Shown: in pieces, positions 11,943 through 27,000 of the stretch | Layout of the letters: each line of letters starts with the position of its first letter | Position numbering within the stretch: position 1 is the stretch's first letter | Notes under the pieces: generated by a model | Told to the model about the DNA's origin: nothing | The model's input: only the letters and a program-made list of their open reading frames with translations | Database searches by the model: none | Assembly (NCBI GenBank): GCA_034687125.1 | Contig: JAQGBZ010000352.1 | Span: 1 to 64,000 of the forward strand | Origin: Neelides folsomi | Lineage: Eukaryota > Arthropoda > Collembola > Neelipleona > Neelidae | Reading direction: 5' to 3' | Length of the DNA: 64,000 nt | Program-made: the position numbers and the translations under genes

Positions 11943-14900
11943 ATGGCACATAGTTCCAAAGATAAAAAGACCAAAATCCCAATTCTCTCTGTTTCCCCAT
12001 TCATCAAAGCCCAAGGAATCTCTCCTGAAGATGAAGAGGAATTTGAGCAAAGGGAACCTGGCCCAAAGCCGTCTACACGTCCTACTAAAGGCTCACCGCC
12101 AACTCGCTCATCCTCCAAGGAAGAAGACTCAAAAAGACCTCAAAGACCAGCCGTGGGTCAATTTGTCCAAAGAGACCCGAACCGAAAACCGCGAGTGACA
12201 TTCAGAATGGGAAAAAGGAAGAAGCAGCCTCCGCCACCATTGGATTCAGAAGAGCGGGCCGAGCTTGAGAAAAAACTTGATGCGCTTCTCACAAGGATTG
12301 AATCTGAGCGAGAGAGTTCTGACTACAAAGAAGGTGAATTAAAACGAAATCATTCAATGGAAGATTTAATTGACGCTCATATCTTCAGATCCCCTATGAA
12401 AAAACTTGATAAAAAGGCTTCAACTTCTCATCCAAGAATTCACGAATCTCTCAAGATCAAAACGGAGCCTTTGACCCCGGCGGAATTTTCTAAACGTTAT
12501 GTGAAAGTTGGGGGAGGGTCGTGGAAAACAACGAGAGGTGCAGGTCAGGACTCAACAACGTTCATGAAATGGGGTCAAACATCCGGAAGTACCACATCGC
12601 CCCAGCGGGCATCACGAGCTAAAAAACGCGAACGATCTAAAAGCAAACCAGCAAAAGATTCTTCACCAACAAAGAAACTTCCAAAGGGTCAACCAGAGCC
12701 GCCCAAACCTCCATATAAATTTGTCGCTCGTCGAGCTCCAAAGTCAACAAGGTCATTAAAGTTGGGGAATTATGATAGCGAACAAACATCGACTGAAACA
12801 GAGGCTGTACCTGAAGGAAAGGTCGAAACTGGAACTGGAGTCGTTCAACCAGGTCAACCTCCTCCAGGCCAACCACCAGGTCAACCACCAGGCAAACTTC
12901 CAGGTCAACCTCCAGGTCAACCTCCTCCAGGTCAACCTCCAGGCCAACCAGCAGGCAAACTTCCTGGTCAACCTCCAGGTCAACCTCCTACAGGCCAACC
13001 TTCTCCAGGCCAACCTGCTGCCCCAGAAAATGATAAAGAAAAAGGGGCAATTGACGAGAAAGAAAAAGAGAAAACCAAAGAACCTCAAGGAAAAACAAAG
13101 GTCGAAAAGATGCTCGGATATAATCCATCAAAAAGGACTAAGGAAAAGGCTGCGGCCGCTGCTGCTGCTGCTGCTAAGAAAAAAGAGGAAAGTGCATTGA
13201 CCCCTGAAAATCGATTAATGATTTGTTGTGCAAAGTCTGATTGGCACGGGGCTGAAACTATGATTCGATTCTTCGAGAAGCAAGTTTTATTAGGAGAGAA
13301 AACAAAGCCGCTTGCCGGAGTCGTAGACGAAAATCTTCTTTGGTCCCCGTTGATGTATGCTGTGAAGGAAAATCGAATTTCAATTGCTGAGCGAATGGTC
13401 ACTTTGGGAGGTGACATCAACCATCAGGCAAAAGGAGGCGAAACGGCACTAATGGTGGCTGTTGAATACGGAAGAGATGAAACTGTCAGATTCCTCTTTT
13501 TCCTCAAAGCAGATGTCTCGTTAGCCACGAAAGTAATTTAAGACAATTTACCATTAGTTTAGTTATAAATACGTTTGTAACAGATATATTATGTAGTATA
13601 ATTTGTAATTTTAATAAATAATCAAAATATTTAAATAATCGCTCTATTTTAATAATTTTACAACTATTAAATTCTTAAGGAAAAACAAGAAACTGCTTGT
13701 CATTTGGCTGTCAAAAGAACGACTGTTGAAGGTGAAGCAATTCTCAAATCTCTTCTATATGTCGCACCAAAAGAAATTCGACTTATGAAGGATGCGGTAA
13801 ATTGAATATTTTATTCAAGATTCTAGTTAAATATAAATGATTCAATTAAAGTTTGTTTTTAATTTGAGTTTTTAAAATTTTAATTTTTTAGCACGGAAAT
13901 ATTCCATTAATGAATGCTTTAATGGCCAAAAATCAAATTGGGTGTCGTCGACTTCTCTCAGCTCTTGCTTTTGAGCAAGTCAAAGTTCACGTTGGACCTG
14001 AAAAGGAAACTCCGTTGCAGTTGTCTATAAGAAAAAGAGATTTGGATTCTGCAAGGCTTTTCATTGAAGCTGGAGCAAACGTCGATGCTAAAAATGTTTG
14101 AAATGTTTTACACTGCTTCATTAACAATTATTTAGCCGTTCATATTTATTAAATTAACCAAAACTAATCTCAAATATAATATTTACGATAGTTATAATTA
14201 TAATTATAATTTGCTGTTTAGACAGAGGGGCAAACAGCTTTGCACATTGCTGCTGAAATTGGTGATGAACATGCAGTTCATTTCTTTTATATGGCAAAAG
14301 CAAATGCAAACATTACTGACAAATGCGGTAATTCAATTAAAATTGAATATTAATAAATGTGAGCACTTCTAATCAATTTTCCCAATTTTGTTTCAATTTT
14401 TTAAGATCGAACACCAATCCAAGTTGCTGCAGAAAACGGTCGAACTCGGGTTGTTGAGCAACTTGTGGACAAATTCAAAGTTGATTTGAGTAAACGAAAC
14501 AAAGACGGGTCAACTTTAATGCACATTGCAGCTCTTCATGGCCATACTGAAACTGCTATGGCTCTTTACAATAAAGGCGTTCCACTTCAAATGCCAAATA
14601 AGGTTTTATTTTTTTTATTTAATAATTAAATAAAAACTAAGAATAATAGTTATCGATTTTATTCACCACATTGTTATTCATCAATTTCCTTATTAATTCT
14701 ATAATTTATTGATAGCTTTTTATTTAAATTAAAAATGCAATATCATAATTATGGACTAAAGTTATACAGACCAACATTAATACCAATTTTTTTTGTGTTT
14801 GTTTTTTACAGTCTGGTTCACATTGCATTCACATTGCTGCCCAACATGGTCATTCACCACTTATAAGTGAACTTATTATGAAAGGAGAAGATGTCGATTC

Positions 14901-17900
14901 AACGAATAATGTAAAACACGGAAAACCATTAAAATTTACTATTATTGAATTTCTCAAAAAATTAAATTGGAATTTTTTGTCTTGTATGATCAGGAGCATT
15001 ATACTGCACTTCATATTGCTGGTAATTAATATTTTTCACAATTTGTAAAATGACTTAAATATTTCTATGATTCATATTACTACGTAATTGTTATTGTATT
15101 TACAAATACATTATTTAGATTTCCAATATAAGTAAAAAAAATTCTATTTATCTATACACTAAAGTTCAATACGGTCAACCCAGCGTTGTTGAAACGCTTC
15201 TTGGATTCGGTGCCAGTGTTTACGTCCAAGGTGGGAAATTAAAAGAAACTCCTCTTCACATTGCTGCTAGAATCAACGAAGGAGAGAAATGCGGATTGAT
15301 GTTACTCAAATCAGGTGCAGATCCGAACATTGTAATGGAAAATGGAGAAACTCCTCTTCATATTGCATCAAGACATGGTCGAATTCGAGTCATTCGACTT
15401 TTACTTACAGACGGTGCTGATGCGTCTTATAAATCAAAAGTAAAGAATCGTTATTTATTGGACACAATGTTTCATTCAAAATATCTGATAATTTGCTAAT
15501 TTCAACTTTAAAGTAATCAAGTAATTTACTTAATGGTATTTTAGAAAGAAGAAACGCCTTTACATTTAGCTTGCCGACATGGTCACATTGAAGTAATTAA
15601 AATCTTACTGGACCAAATAAAAAAAGCTTCCGGGGAAAAAGGAGTGACTGAATATATCAACACGGCCTCAACTGCTGGTGAAACTGCTTTGCATTACACT
15701 TCAAAGTTAAGACGCGAATGGCCCGGAAAAACGATTACTGATGATGGGAGAGAAATTGCACAAATTTTACTAAACGGTGGAGCCAGATGGAACATTATGT
15801 CAAAAGATGCAAGTATTTTTTAACTTCATAAAATTTGAAAGATTTTTAACTTTGCTATATGATACTTTAATAATGACGTTAATGCTATTTATTTATTAAC
15901 TTCAATTTAATGTATTTCAATTATAACAAAACTAATCAAAATTATGATTTTAGAAACAAGAAAGTGTGTTTCATTATGTCGCCACTGAAGGCAATAACGC
16001 AATTTTACGTGAACTTCTGACCCGGATGACAGTTGTGGATTGCCAAAGGAATTTGAATCGTCAATCTTCCAAAGGATGGTCGCCTTTGCTATTGGGATGT
16101 CATAAAGGGCACAATGATGTTGTGAGAACGCTTCTTGAAAACAGTGCTCGTGTTGATGTTTTTGATCAAGAAGGTCGCTCTGGTCTTCATTTAGCTGCAG
16201 AACATGGATATCAAGTATTGGATTCTTAAATGATAGTTAACCACACAATGTTGTCTTTATTCTTTACTGAAACTTTAATTCGAAGTTATGAGATTTTAGA
16301 ATGATTATTTGATTATTTTAGGAAGCTTGTGGATTGCTATTAAAACACAAGGCATACATCAACGCCAAAACACGAATTGGTCTAACTGCTGTTCACTACG
16401 CGGCGAAAAAGGGATATAAACAACTCTGCATTTATCTCATTCAAGAACATCAAGCCTTTGTGGACGTTGTGACTCTTGTAATTTTTTGATTATTTAAAAG
16501 TTTATTACCATTAAATATTAGATATTTAATAATAAAATGTACATAATTGGTATTGGATATGAGAAGAATATTTGAAGTTTTTGATCATACAATTGGTTCG
16601 CAGAGTAAACAAACTCCATTGCACTTGGCAGCAGAAGCTGGCCAACTTGAACTTTGCCGTACTTTAATGGGACTTAGGGGAAGTCCTGATGCAACTGATG
16701 AAAAGGGTCAGAAGCCGATTCACTTAGCAGCTCAAAACAATCATTCTGATATCATCAAATTATTTCTTAAACATCAATCTTCCCTTGTAACAAGTTCTAC
16801 TCGAGTATGTTTATTTCACATCATTCCAAAATATTCTATGTAGAATTATGAAAAATCTGACAAATCTTTAATTTTGTATTTTGTCAAATCAAATGGTAAT
16901 TAAGAATGGATTAATTTAATAAGTGATTGTGATTAGTATATCTAATATATATACTTTTTATTACTGACAAAAATATTTAAATTTTCTGTATTTTAGGATG
17001 GGAGTACTTGTGCTCATTTAGCAGCAATGCAAGGATCCATTTCTGTCCTCGAAGAACTCATGAAGTTTGATAAAAATGGAGTAATTTCAGCACGGAATCG
17101 AACCACTGATGCGACTGCTCTTCAACTTGCCGCAGAACAAGGGCATTCTGAACTTGTCAAAGCTCTTCTCAACGCTGGAGCATCAGCCACTGAAGAAAAT
17201 AAGGTTCCCTTCATTAAAACATTTTTGAAAAAATACAAGAACATACAGAATGTGTACTGCTAAAAGCTATTTAATTTTGAATTAACCCTCACTATAATAT
17301 CGGTAAACTACCTTCTTCAATGAGATTTATTTTAAAACTTAAAATATAGGATGGTTATGCAGCTGTGCACTCTGCAGCCAAGAACGGTCATACGAATGTA
17401 ATTGAAGCACTTCGGGGAGCCGACGCCATTCAACTCACAAGTAGGAAGCTCGGACTAAATGCTCTTCACATTGCTGCTTACTTTGGCCAATCTGGTTAGA
17501 TTTATAATACAATTTATCCATAATTCAATTCTATTCATACGTTGATAAAATCTTTTAAAATTGTTGATTGATGATTAAAATTGATAATAGATGATTATAT
17601 AATGGATTACTAAAATAATGTTTTTAGAAACTGTTCGAGAACTTTTGGCACATTTACCTGGCACAACTCCTTCAGATCCTCCAGTTTCTCTCAATGTGAG
17701 TTTCCTCAAAGAACTAGGATTGGAGTCCGGTCTCACTCCGCTACATCTTGGGGCATACGCTGGAGAAGAAAACGTTGTTCGACTTTTGCTCAACTTTCCC
17801 GGCGTGTCTGTTGATGCAGCCACAGCCAATTTTGGATACAATCCACTTCACCTTGCCTGTATAAGTGGACACGTCAGCGTTGTTGGGCTTCTCCTTTCCC

Positions 17901-20295
17901 GTTCTTCAGATCTTTTGGAAAGTAAAGACAAAAGTGGGAAAACGGGGCTTCATTTGGCTTCAACTGCTGGACATCTTGAAATGTGTCAAGTTTTGTTGAG
18001 TCAAGGAGCTGAAATTGACTCTGTGGATAAAGAAAATTGGACGCCGTTGCATTGCGTGGCACAAGCTGGGCATTTGGACGTAATAAAACTTCTCGTCACT
18101 TCTGGAGCCAATCCATTGGCTAAGAATTGTAAAGGACAACCGCCAATTTGGTTCGCAGCTGCGGAAAATCACATTGCTCCTTTGATGTATTTGATGCGGA
18201 AAGATCATGATACATTTGAGCTTATGGAGGATTGTGATGTAAGTTTATCATTATCATTATATTTAATTATTTACTCGATATTTATTGACATATTCTTTAA
18301 TACTTAATTTAATTATCTTATCCGTTCGCTATTTATTATTAGTTTTTAAATCTAAACTTGACTTTATGTCTTTAGTTTGTCTTTAATTTGACAATTTGCG
18401 GAAAAAATACGAATAATGAACCAATGGATCTCTTCATTCTATCTTCTGCTTCTCCTATGGATGTTGCTGTCAAACTCTCTGCATTCCTTATTGAGATTTC
18501 AGAAAAGGTTTGCAAATTGTCATAAAATAAGCTGGCTATGAATATTTGGAATAAATGTAGAGCATATAGGATATAAATCCCATTACCAGATAATGATATA
18601 ATTGATATTTAATTAAATTAATTATTAATCAATTTATAGGAAAAAGAACGTGCTAAAGATTTACTCGAAGCTTCTACCTATTGTGAGCTTATGGCAGCTG
18701 AGCTTCTTTCCATCGCTGCTGGTGCTGAATCTGCTGGGAAAATTCTTTGTGCTGTTGATCGTTCCAACAAAGAATATCTCGACGTTCTTATTGACATTGA
18801 ACTGAAAGAAGTCATCGCTCACACCGTTGTTCAACGCTATCTTCAAGAACTCTGGGTTGGAGAATTGACATGGCGAGGATCCAAATTACTTTTGTTGCTC
18901 GTCGGTTTCATCGTTTTCCCTCCACTTTGGGTTGGATTTTCCCTTCCACTCGGCCACAAATTCCACAAGTTTCCAATCATCAAGTTTATGTCCTATCTCA
19001 CTTCCCACGTTTATCTTTTGATTCTTCTCTCGCTAACTTCGGTAACTCCGATTTATCCAATTTTTCCTATTCGGACCAATTTTTATCCTTTTTGGTTTGA
19101 ATGGATGTTGCTTTTGTGGCTTCTTGGTCTTGTGGTGGCCGAAATTTCATCCCCATCAGACAAAGGTGGACTCGGATGGATCAAAATGGTCGTGATGTTA
19201 TTTTGTATTTTGGGGGCTGGCGTTCACGGTTCTGGATTCTTTATCATTGGTAATGAAACTTATGTAAAAATGCAATCTGGGATGATTTTATATGTTCGGA
19301 ATCAATTGTTTGGCGTTGGGTCGTTGTGTGCTTCTGTCCAGATTTTGGATTTCCTCTCGTTCCATTATTTGTTTGGCCCTTGGGCAATTATCATTGGGAA
19401 TTTAATGAAGGATTTAGGGAGGTTTGTGGCTGTTTTGGCAATCTTTATGTTAGGATTTTCTATGGCCATTTCTGCACTTAATTTCCCTACGGAAGAAAGA
19501 GCTCCTGGAGCTTTGGATGGCGATAATGCTCCTAAAACTTTAACGAATGGTTTGCCTAGTGGACATTTGGTCACTCCGCTCGATGGAGCAGAAATGCTTT
19601 TTTTCGCTCTTTTCTCTTTGACCAACATTGATGATTTGCAAGTTGAGCCTGCCCGACCTGCTTGGACTCTTGTTTTGTTCAAAGCCATTTTCGCAATTTA
19701 TATGTTATTTTCCGTTGTGGTTCTCATCAATTTGCTCATTGCCATGATGTCCGACACTTACCAGCGGATCGTGACGCAGTCGGACATTGAGTGGAAATAT
19801 GGGTTAGCCAAGTTGATTAGGAATATGCATAAAAATGCAGCGACGCCTAGTCCAATTAATTTATTTTTTGCATGGATTGTCTGGATTTTCGAACATGTTG
19901 TGGCTAAGAAAGAGCCTTATAATCCGCTCAAAGCCGAGCTTAAAGGAACCATAAGAGCGGCCAAGAAAGCGGAAGGGAAATCGAAATGGAAACAAATGTG
20001 TAGTTGCGCTAAGGCAGAGGAGGAATTTGAAATCAAAGCAAGTCAAGGGAAAGTGAAGGGGAGTCAAGTTCTTGGAAGTGCAGGTGCGGGAATGGGATCG
20101 ACGTCGAGTGTGGGGACGACGATGAAAATTGAGGCGGCTTGTGATTGGGCACTTATTTCCAAAAAGTACAGGGCTTTAGTTGATAAGGAAGAACCCATTG
20201 ACGAGGACCAGGCAGCTCTTGAGAAAGGAGAAGGGCGAAGGTCAGGGACAACAACCACACTAACTACAATTAACAGCAGCCTGGGCCTCGAATAA
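11943..20295 (+). CDS. nompC: NOMPC (TRPN) mechanosensitive channel
   Basis: Seventeen exons: 11943-13532, 13680-13796, 13892-14095, 14222-14327, 14406-14602, 14812-14910, 14994-15021, 15165-15439, 15545-15808, 15954-16214, 16322-16477, 16604-16804, 16997-17203, 17350-17494, 17628-18238, 18376-18507 and 18640-20295, in phase throughout, 2082 residues. A long run of ankyrin repeats (from about residue 417 to 1490) precedes six membrane helices (first near residue 1608), a pore loop near 1840 and a TRP helix beginning DTYQRIVTQSDIEWKYGLAK near 1902. Ankyrin and channel parts track Drosophila NOMPC almost residue by residue. NOMPC opens when its ankyrin spring, tethered to microtubules, is pushed or pulled, serving touch, hearing and proprioception. 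The N-terminal extension of about 400 residues is low-complexity, with GQPPG repeats and a nine-alanine run, and is longer than in flies. Intron 9 is GC-AG; exon 7 is only 28 bases. Confidence 0.97.
12851..13022 (+). repeat. GQPP-coding tandem repeat in nompC exon 1
   Basis: About 170 bases of degenerate repeats of CCAGGTCAACCT, encoding PGQPPGQPP units broken by GKLP and PTGQPS. The unit changes phase between 9, 12 and 15 bases, as expected from slippage. It lies in the disordered N-terminal part, outside the ankyrin array, and is likely polymorphic in length. Confidence 0.9.
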
Positions 20296-20698
20296 TTATA
20301 TTGAATTTTGAATAAATCAAATTTAAATTCTAAACATTTTTCTTTAATATGTTGAGTTAATTATAGTATTATGTTGAATTAATTGGGTTAATGGATGTGA
20401 CATTTTATATATTATTATGAAAAGTGTTTTCCTATAATTTACAATTTTAATTTAAATAGTATGTTAAACTATCATATAAATACATATTATAACAATTCTT
20501 AACCTTTATATCACATATTATTGGTTTTTGTTTTTTGGCAGACAAGTTGCCATTTACACAATCAAGAAAATCAAGGTGTAATTTTATAAAAATTTGAGAT
20601 TTGCAATGAGAAATTGCTAACAAAAAAGTTAATAAAATTTATATTTTGTTAGTGGATCTTATTGTTCTACAAAATTAAGAGATACAACTGTAATTGGG
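20296..20698. other. Convergent 3' spacer between nompC and rtcB
   Basis: Both neighbouring genes end here. An AATAAA at about 20309 follows the nompC stop and is a probable polyadenylation signal. Nothing else recognised. Confidence 0.6.
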
Positions 20699-23024
<2,326 letters not shown>

Positions 23025-24000
23025 TGTATGAAGTTAAATTCAAAGAAACTAGTACTAAAATTTAAAAATATTAATTGAACAAGAGCATATTTAAATAAAT
23101 TGAATAATGTGTAAACTTAACATAAATAAATTCAACGCATCAAAAGAATATAGAATTTAATGGAATAGATTAATACTGTTATCGTTAGCGTCGCCGAAGC
23201 GTCAGGTCAACAATCCACTTGTCAACGTCGTCTTCGAGAATCTGCAACAAAGTCAGCTATCGGCAAAATGATGATCAAATATGAAAATTATGAAATATGA
23301 AATATCAAGAGATTTGAAATTGAAATGGGAATAGCACTTTTGATCTTTCGTTACTTCCCAAGTATCATTTCACCCTTTTCATCTCCTTTCTGTCCGCAAC
23401 GGCATGCGGCATTCAACTCTCAAAAATTCATCCACAATATCCACATTCATACTTAATTATTATATCATACAATATTATATATATTTACATTCATACATAA
23501 TATACCTATGCGCAATAAATGTTTATGCATACCATATATGTAAATCATATAATCATATATTTATTCATTTATTTATTTTTCTTATTATCTAATATGAAAT
23601 TATCATAAAGAAGGGAAAGGGGAGAAATGATCATATTTGATCTCCTATAATTTATATAAGTTTGCTTTTCTCTCGATAATCTCTTTTAATCTAAAATGAG
23701 ATCAGAATCTATATTACTCAACGTAATACGACTTCAGGGTATTTTCACGGGCAGTGTTTATATAATACTTTTACTTATTTTTCATACCGTTATTAAGTAA
23801 ACTGTTATATTATTTTTATACTCTATACAAATGCATGCAATTTACTATCTCTTAATTTAATATCTCTCTTCTATTATCCTTGCAGTTATGAAAAATTGCA
23901 TTATTGCGTTACAAATGCAATTTTTCAAACCGTCAAACGTTTTATTTATTTCATTTTCGTCTGTCATTCCGATTTGAACTTTCCTCTTCTTGTAGCAGGA
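23025..24000. promoter_or_regulatory. Bidirectional intergenic region between rtcB and the helicase-like gene
   Basis: About 1 kb separates two divergent starts. A small CpG-containing patch at 23170-23230 (AGCGTCGCCGAAGCG and AACGTCGTC) stands out in AT-rich DNA and may mark the rtcB promoter. An adjoining low-complexity TA-rich stretch is at 23440-23600. Promoter assignment is inference. Confidence 0.35.
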
Positions 24001-27000
24001 ATGAGAAGAAGAAACAAGAGAAACACTTTCACCGTGCATGATTTGATTCAACACAAAGGAAACCCACCATTTCCAATTTCCCTTTTCAACGACCTTCATC
24101 AAAAGGTTAAAAGCCGTCACAATCGCAACAAAACTTGAAAAAAACTTTTAATTACTTCGTTTATCGTTTGAATCGACAACGAAAGGAAATCCAACGTCGC
24201 TGGTGCATGACCTTTATTCAGATCTTGTCTTGGTGACCAACCTATTGGTTCCAGGAAGATGATCGAAATGAAACTTGAACCAATGTTGGAATCCGACCTC
24301 AAAGACACGGAGGAAGCCAACATCATCAAGCATATCATCTTGAACAATATGATATCCGATTTTGCCTTTGCTCACCTAAGAGGAAAAGGTATGATGATAT
24401 TTCTTTTCCTAATGTTACTTTATTACAAATATAAATTAATTACGAAATCTCGTCATTTCAAATAACCATTTCAAAATAAGCATTTTGTAGAACTCGTACT
24501 TTCTTCGTCGCTTCCAAGAGATGAGCTGGATTTTATCAAAAATCAACTCTCGCGATATAATTTCCTCTCTTACAACGAATATATTGAGTAAGTTCGGACC
24601 AATTTAAATATGATGCAATCAATAATTCATAATATACAAGTAACATTAACATGTTCCTATATGGTGTAATATTAAGCTAGAAGCAATTATTAAGTAAAAC
24701 AATTTTGTCTTTATTTAGTGAAAAGACTGGGAAGCACATCAGATGCATTAAGCATCATTATGAAGAAAGTGCCATTGAAACGAATGCGACCTTTTTTGAA
24801 TTGGATAAAACCTCTTTTGATGACATTATGCGGCATGTCTCAAATTTTCCAGTCCGAATGAAAAAAGATATAAACCAAAATCCAATGGCTGATCGTCCAA
24901 AATACTGTAAGAATTAATATTTCAAATTTTTAGATTGAAAGCTAAAAGTATGCCATAAGAATCTGAGTCTAAATTTTTTGCGCTAACGACTATAATCGCT
25001 TAATTTGTTTAAATAAAATTGGCTTATACGGTTATACCAAACAATAAGTCAACTCTAATGAATCCAAAAATGTTTTTTAATGTAGACGTTTATCCACTTG
25101 ATGCGACAGAAGAATTGAATTCGCCAATACTTGAGATGTCAACCGTTCCAAAAGTCCCTAAATCATCAAAATTCACAAGGTCGTCGATTGTTGAGCAGAA
25201 CAGCACAGGGCTTTTACGAAACATCCAAGTGGGACGAGTCATTTTTGTCAAAGGAAATGCCGGATGTGGAAAAAGCACAATGGTAAAATCAGAATATATA
25301 TATAAATTTTTGTCTTTTAGTTATTCACAATGAAAAATAAATATGACAATTACAGACAATTTGTATTTTATTTTCAACATTTAATTATTCCACCAGTTAC
25401 CAAACATTCTATTGGAAGAATCCGCAAAAGATAAAAAAGCAGTGAGGATCATTTCAACATCCCCACGCGATTTGTCTGTTGTCGCAAGAGCTAAATATCT
25501 TTCAGCAATGCGTGGGGAAACTCTTGGGTCCACAATTGGATATCACATTCGTCTTGAGAGAAGTATTTCTCCATGCAACACCATCATGACTTTCTGTTCA
25601 AGGTAAAGAACAAAAAGAGGAAATCAAACTTCATTAAAATCTATATTAATTAGTTAATTTCAAATATAACAATTCTATTTTCCTATTTTTTATAGTTTCG
25701 TCCTTCTCAAAACTCTGACAAATCCAAACTTGAATGGGAAGTTCTTTGAGAACGTGACCCACGTGATTGTCGATGACATCAACGAACGTGACAAACACAC
25801 TGATTTGCTTCTCGTCTGCCTCCGCGACGCCATTCAAGTTTTCCCAAAGCTCAAAATAATCATTCTCGGAACGGAGTTCGACGAAGAGCCTTTGCTCAGA
25901 ATTTTCTCTGGTGTCCACTACATCCCTCGAGTGGAACTCAAAAGGGAATATAACCTCAAGCGGGTTATTCATCTCCAGGAGATTCTCGCCAGCACAGAAT
26001 TCAGCCAATTGGTCAAAAAGGTCGATGAGGAAGAGGGGGACCAGAATGGATTCAAAGATTGCAAGGCCAAGTCCATTTATGAGAATGCCGAGACTCTGAT
26101 GAAAGAAAGTTGGAGCGGGGATCGAATGGCTGCTGAGAAATTCATCCGGATGATCGAAGCAGATCAAATTGAAGTTGATTTCAATGTTGGGAACGGAATC
26201 ACCCTGGTCATGATCTGCGGCATTCACAATTGGATGCCCGAGCTGCTCTATTTAGCTAAACTTGGAGCAGACCTCACCAGTATGGCAAGCTCTGGCGAAA
26301 CGGCCCTAACCTTGGCCGAAAAAGCAGGAATGGATGAAACGGCTGCTTACTTTCGCACTGCAGTCTCCCGGGTTGGAACCGGAGACCACAACCATTTGTT
26401 CAACGTAAAGAAGATTCGGCTCTTGGAGTCAAAAGTGGACATTAATTTCGTGTTCGAATTCCTTATTAAGATCCTCCACGATAATCCTGCAAGTTCTGTC
26501 TTGGTCTTTCTTGCTTCTTATCCAGACATCATCACATTGAAATCTCTCATGGGGAATCATCCCATTCGACCGTCCATCAACGTCTTCATTGTCCATCCGA
26601 AAATGGAAATAAAGGACTATGAAGTTCTTTTCAAAACCACACGGAAAAGACGCGTAATCCTCACAACAGAATTTGGCGAAAATCATTTGCCCATACCTTT
26701 TGAAATTGGCATTGTGATTGATGTGGGAAAGAACCGCGAACGTGTTTTTGACGAAGAATCCAACACTCATGAAATGAGAGACTGTTGGATTTCTTCCGTT
26801 GCTGCCATTTCACGAGCACAGAAATCCGGCTACTGGGGTCAAGGAACAACTTATCGCCTCTACACCCAAGAAACTTTCGTCCGCATGAATGAATTCCCAG
26901 TCCCGGAAATTCAACGGATTTCATTGGAAGGCATCGTCCTTCTTGCTAGAAGCCTCTCATATGAAAAATGTCTTGAAAGATTTTTTGAACGCTTGCCTTC

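Noticed and set aside
12756-13088. Minus-strand frame with repeated Trp/Leu/Arg units
   Set aside because: It is the reverse of the GQPP-coding repeat in nompC exon 1.
25646-26227. 193-codon minus-strand frame
   Set aside because: Shadow of the helicase-like coding exon; no independent motif.
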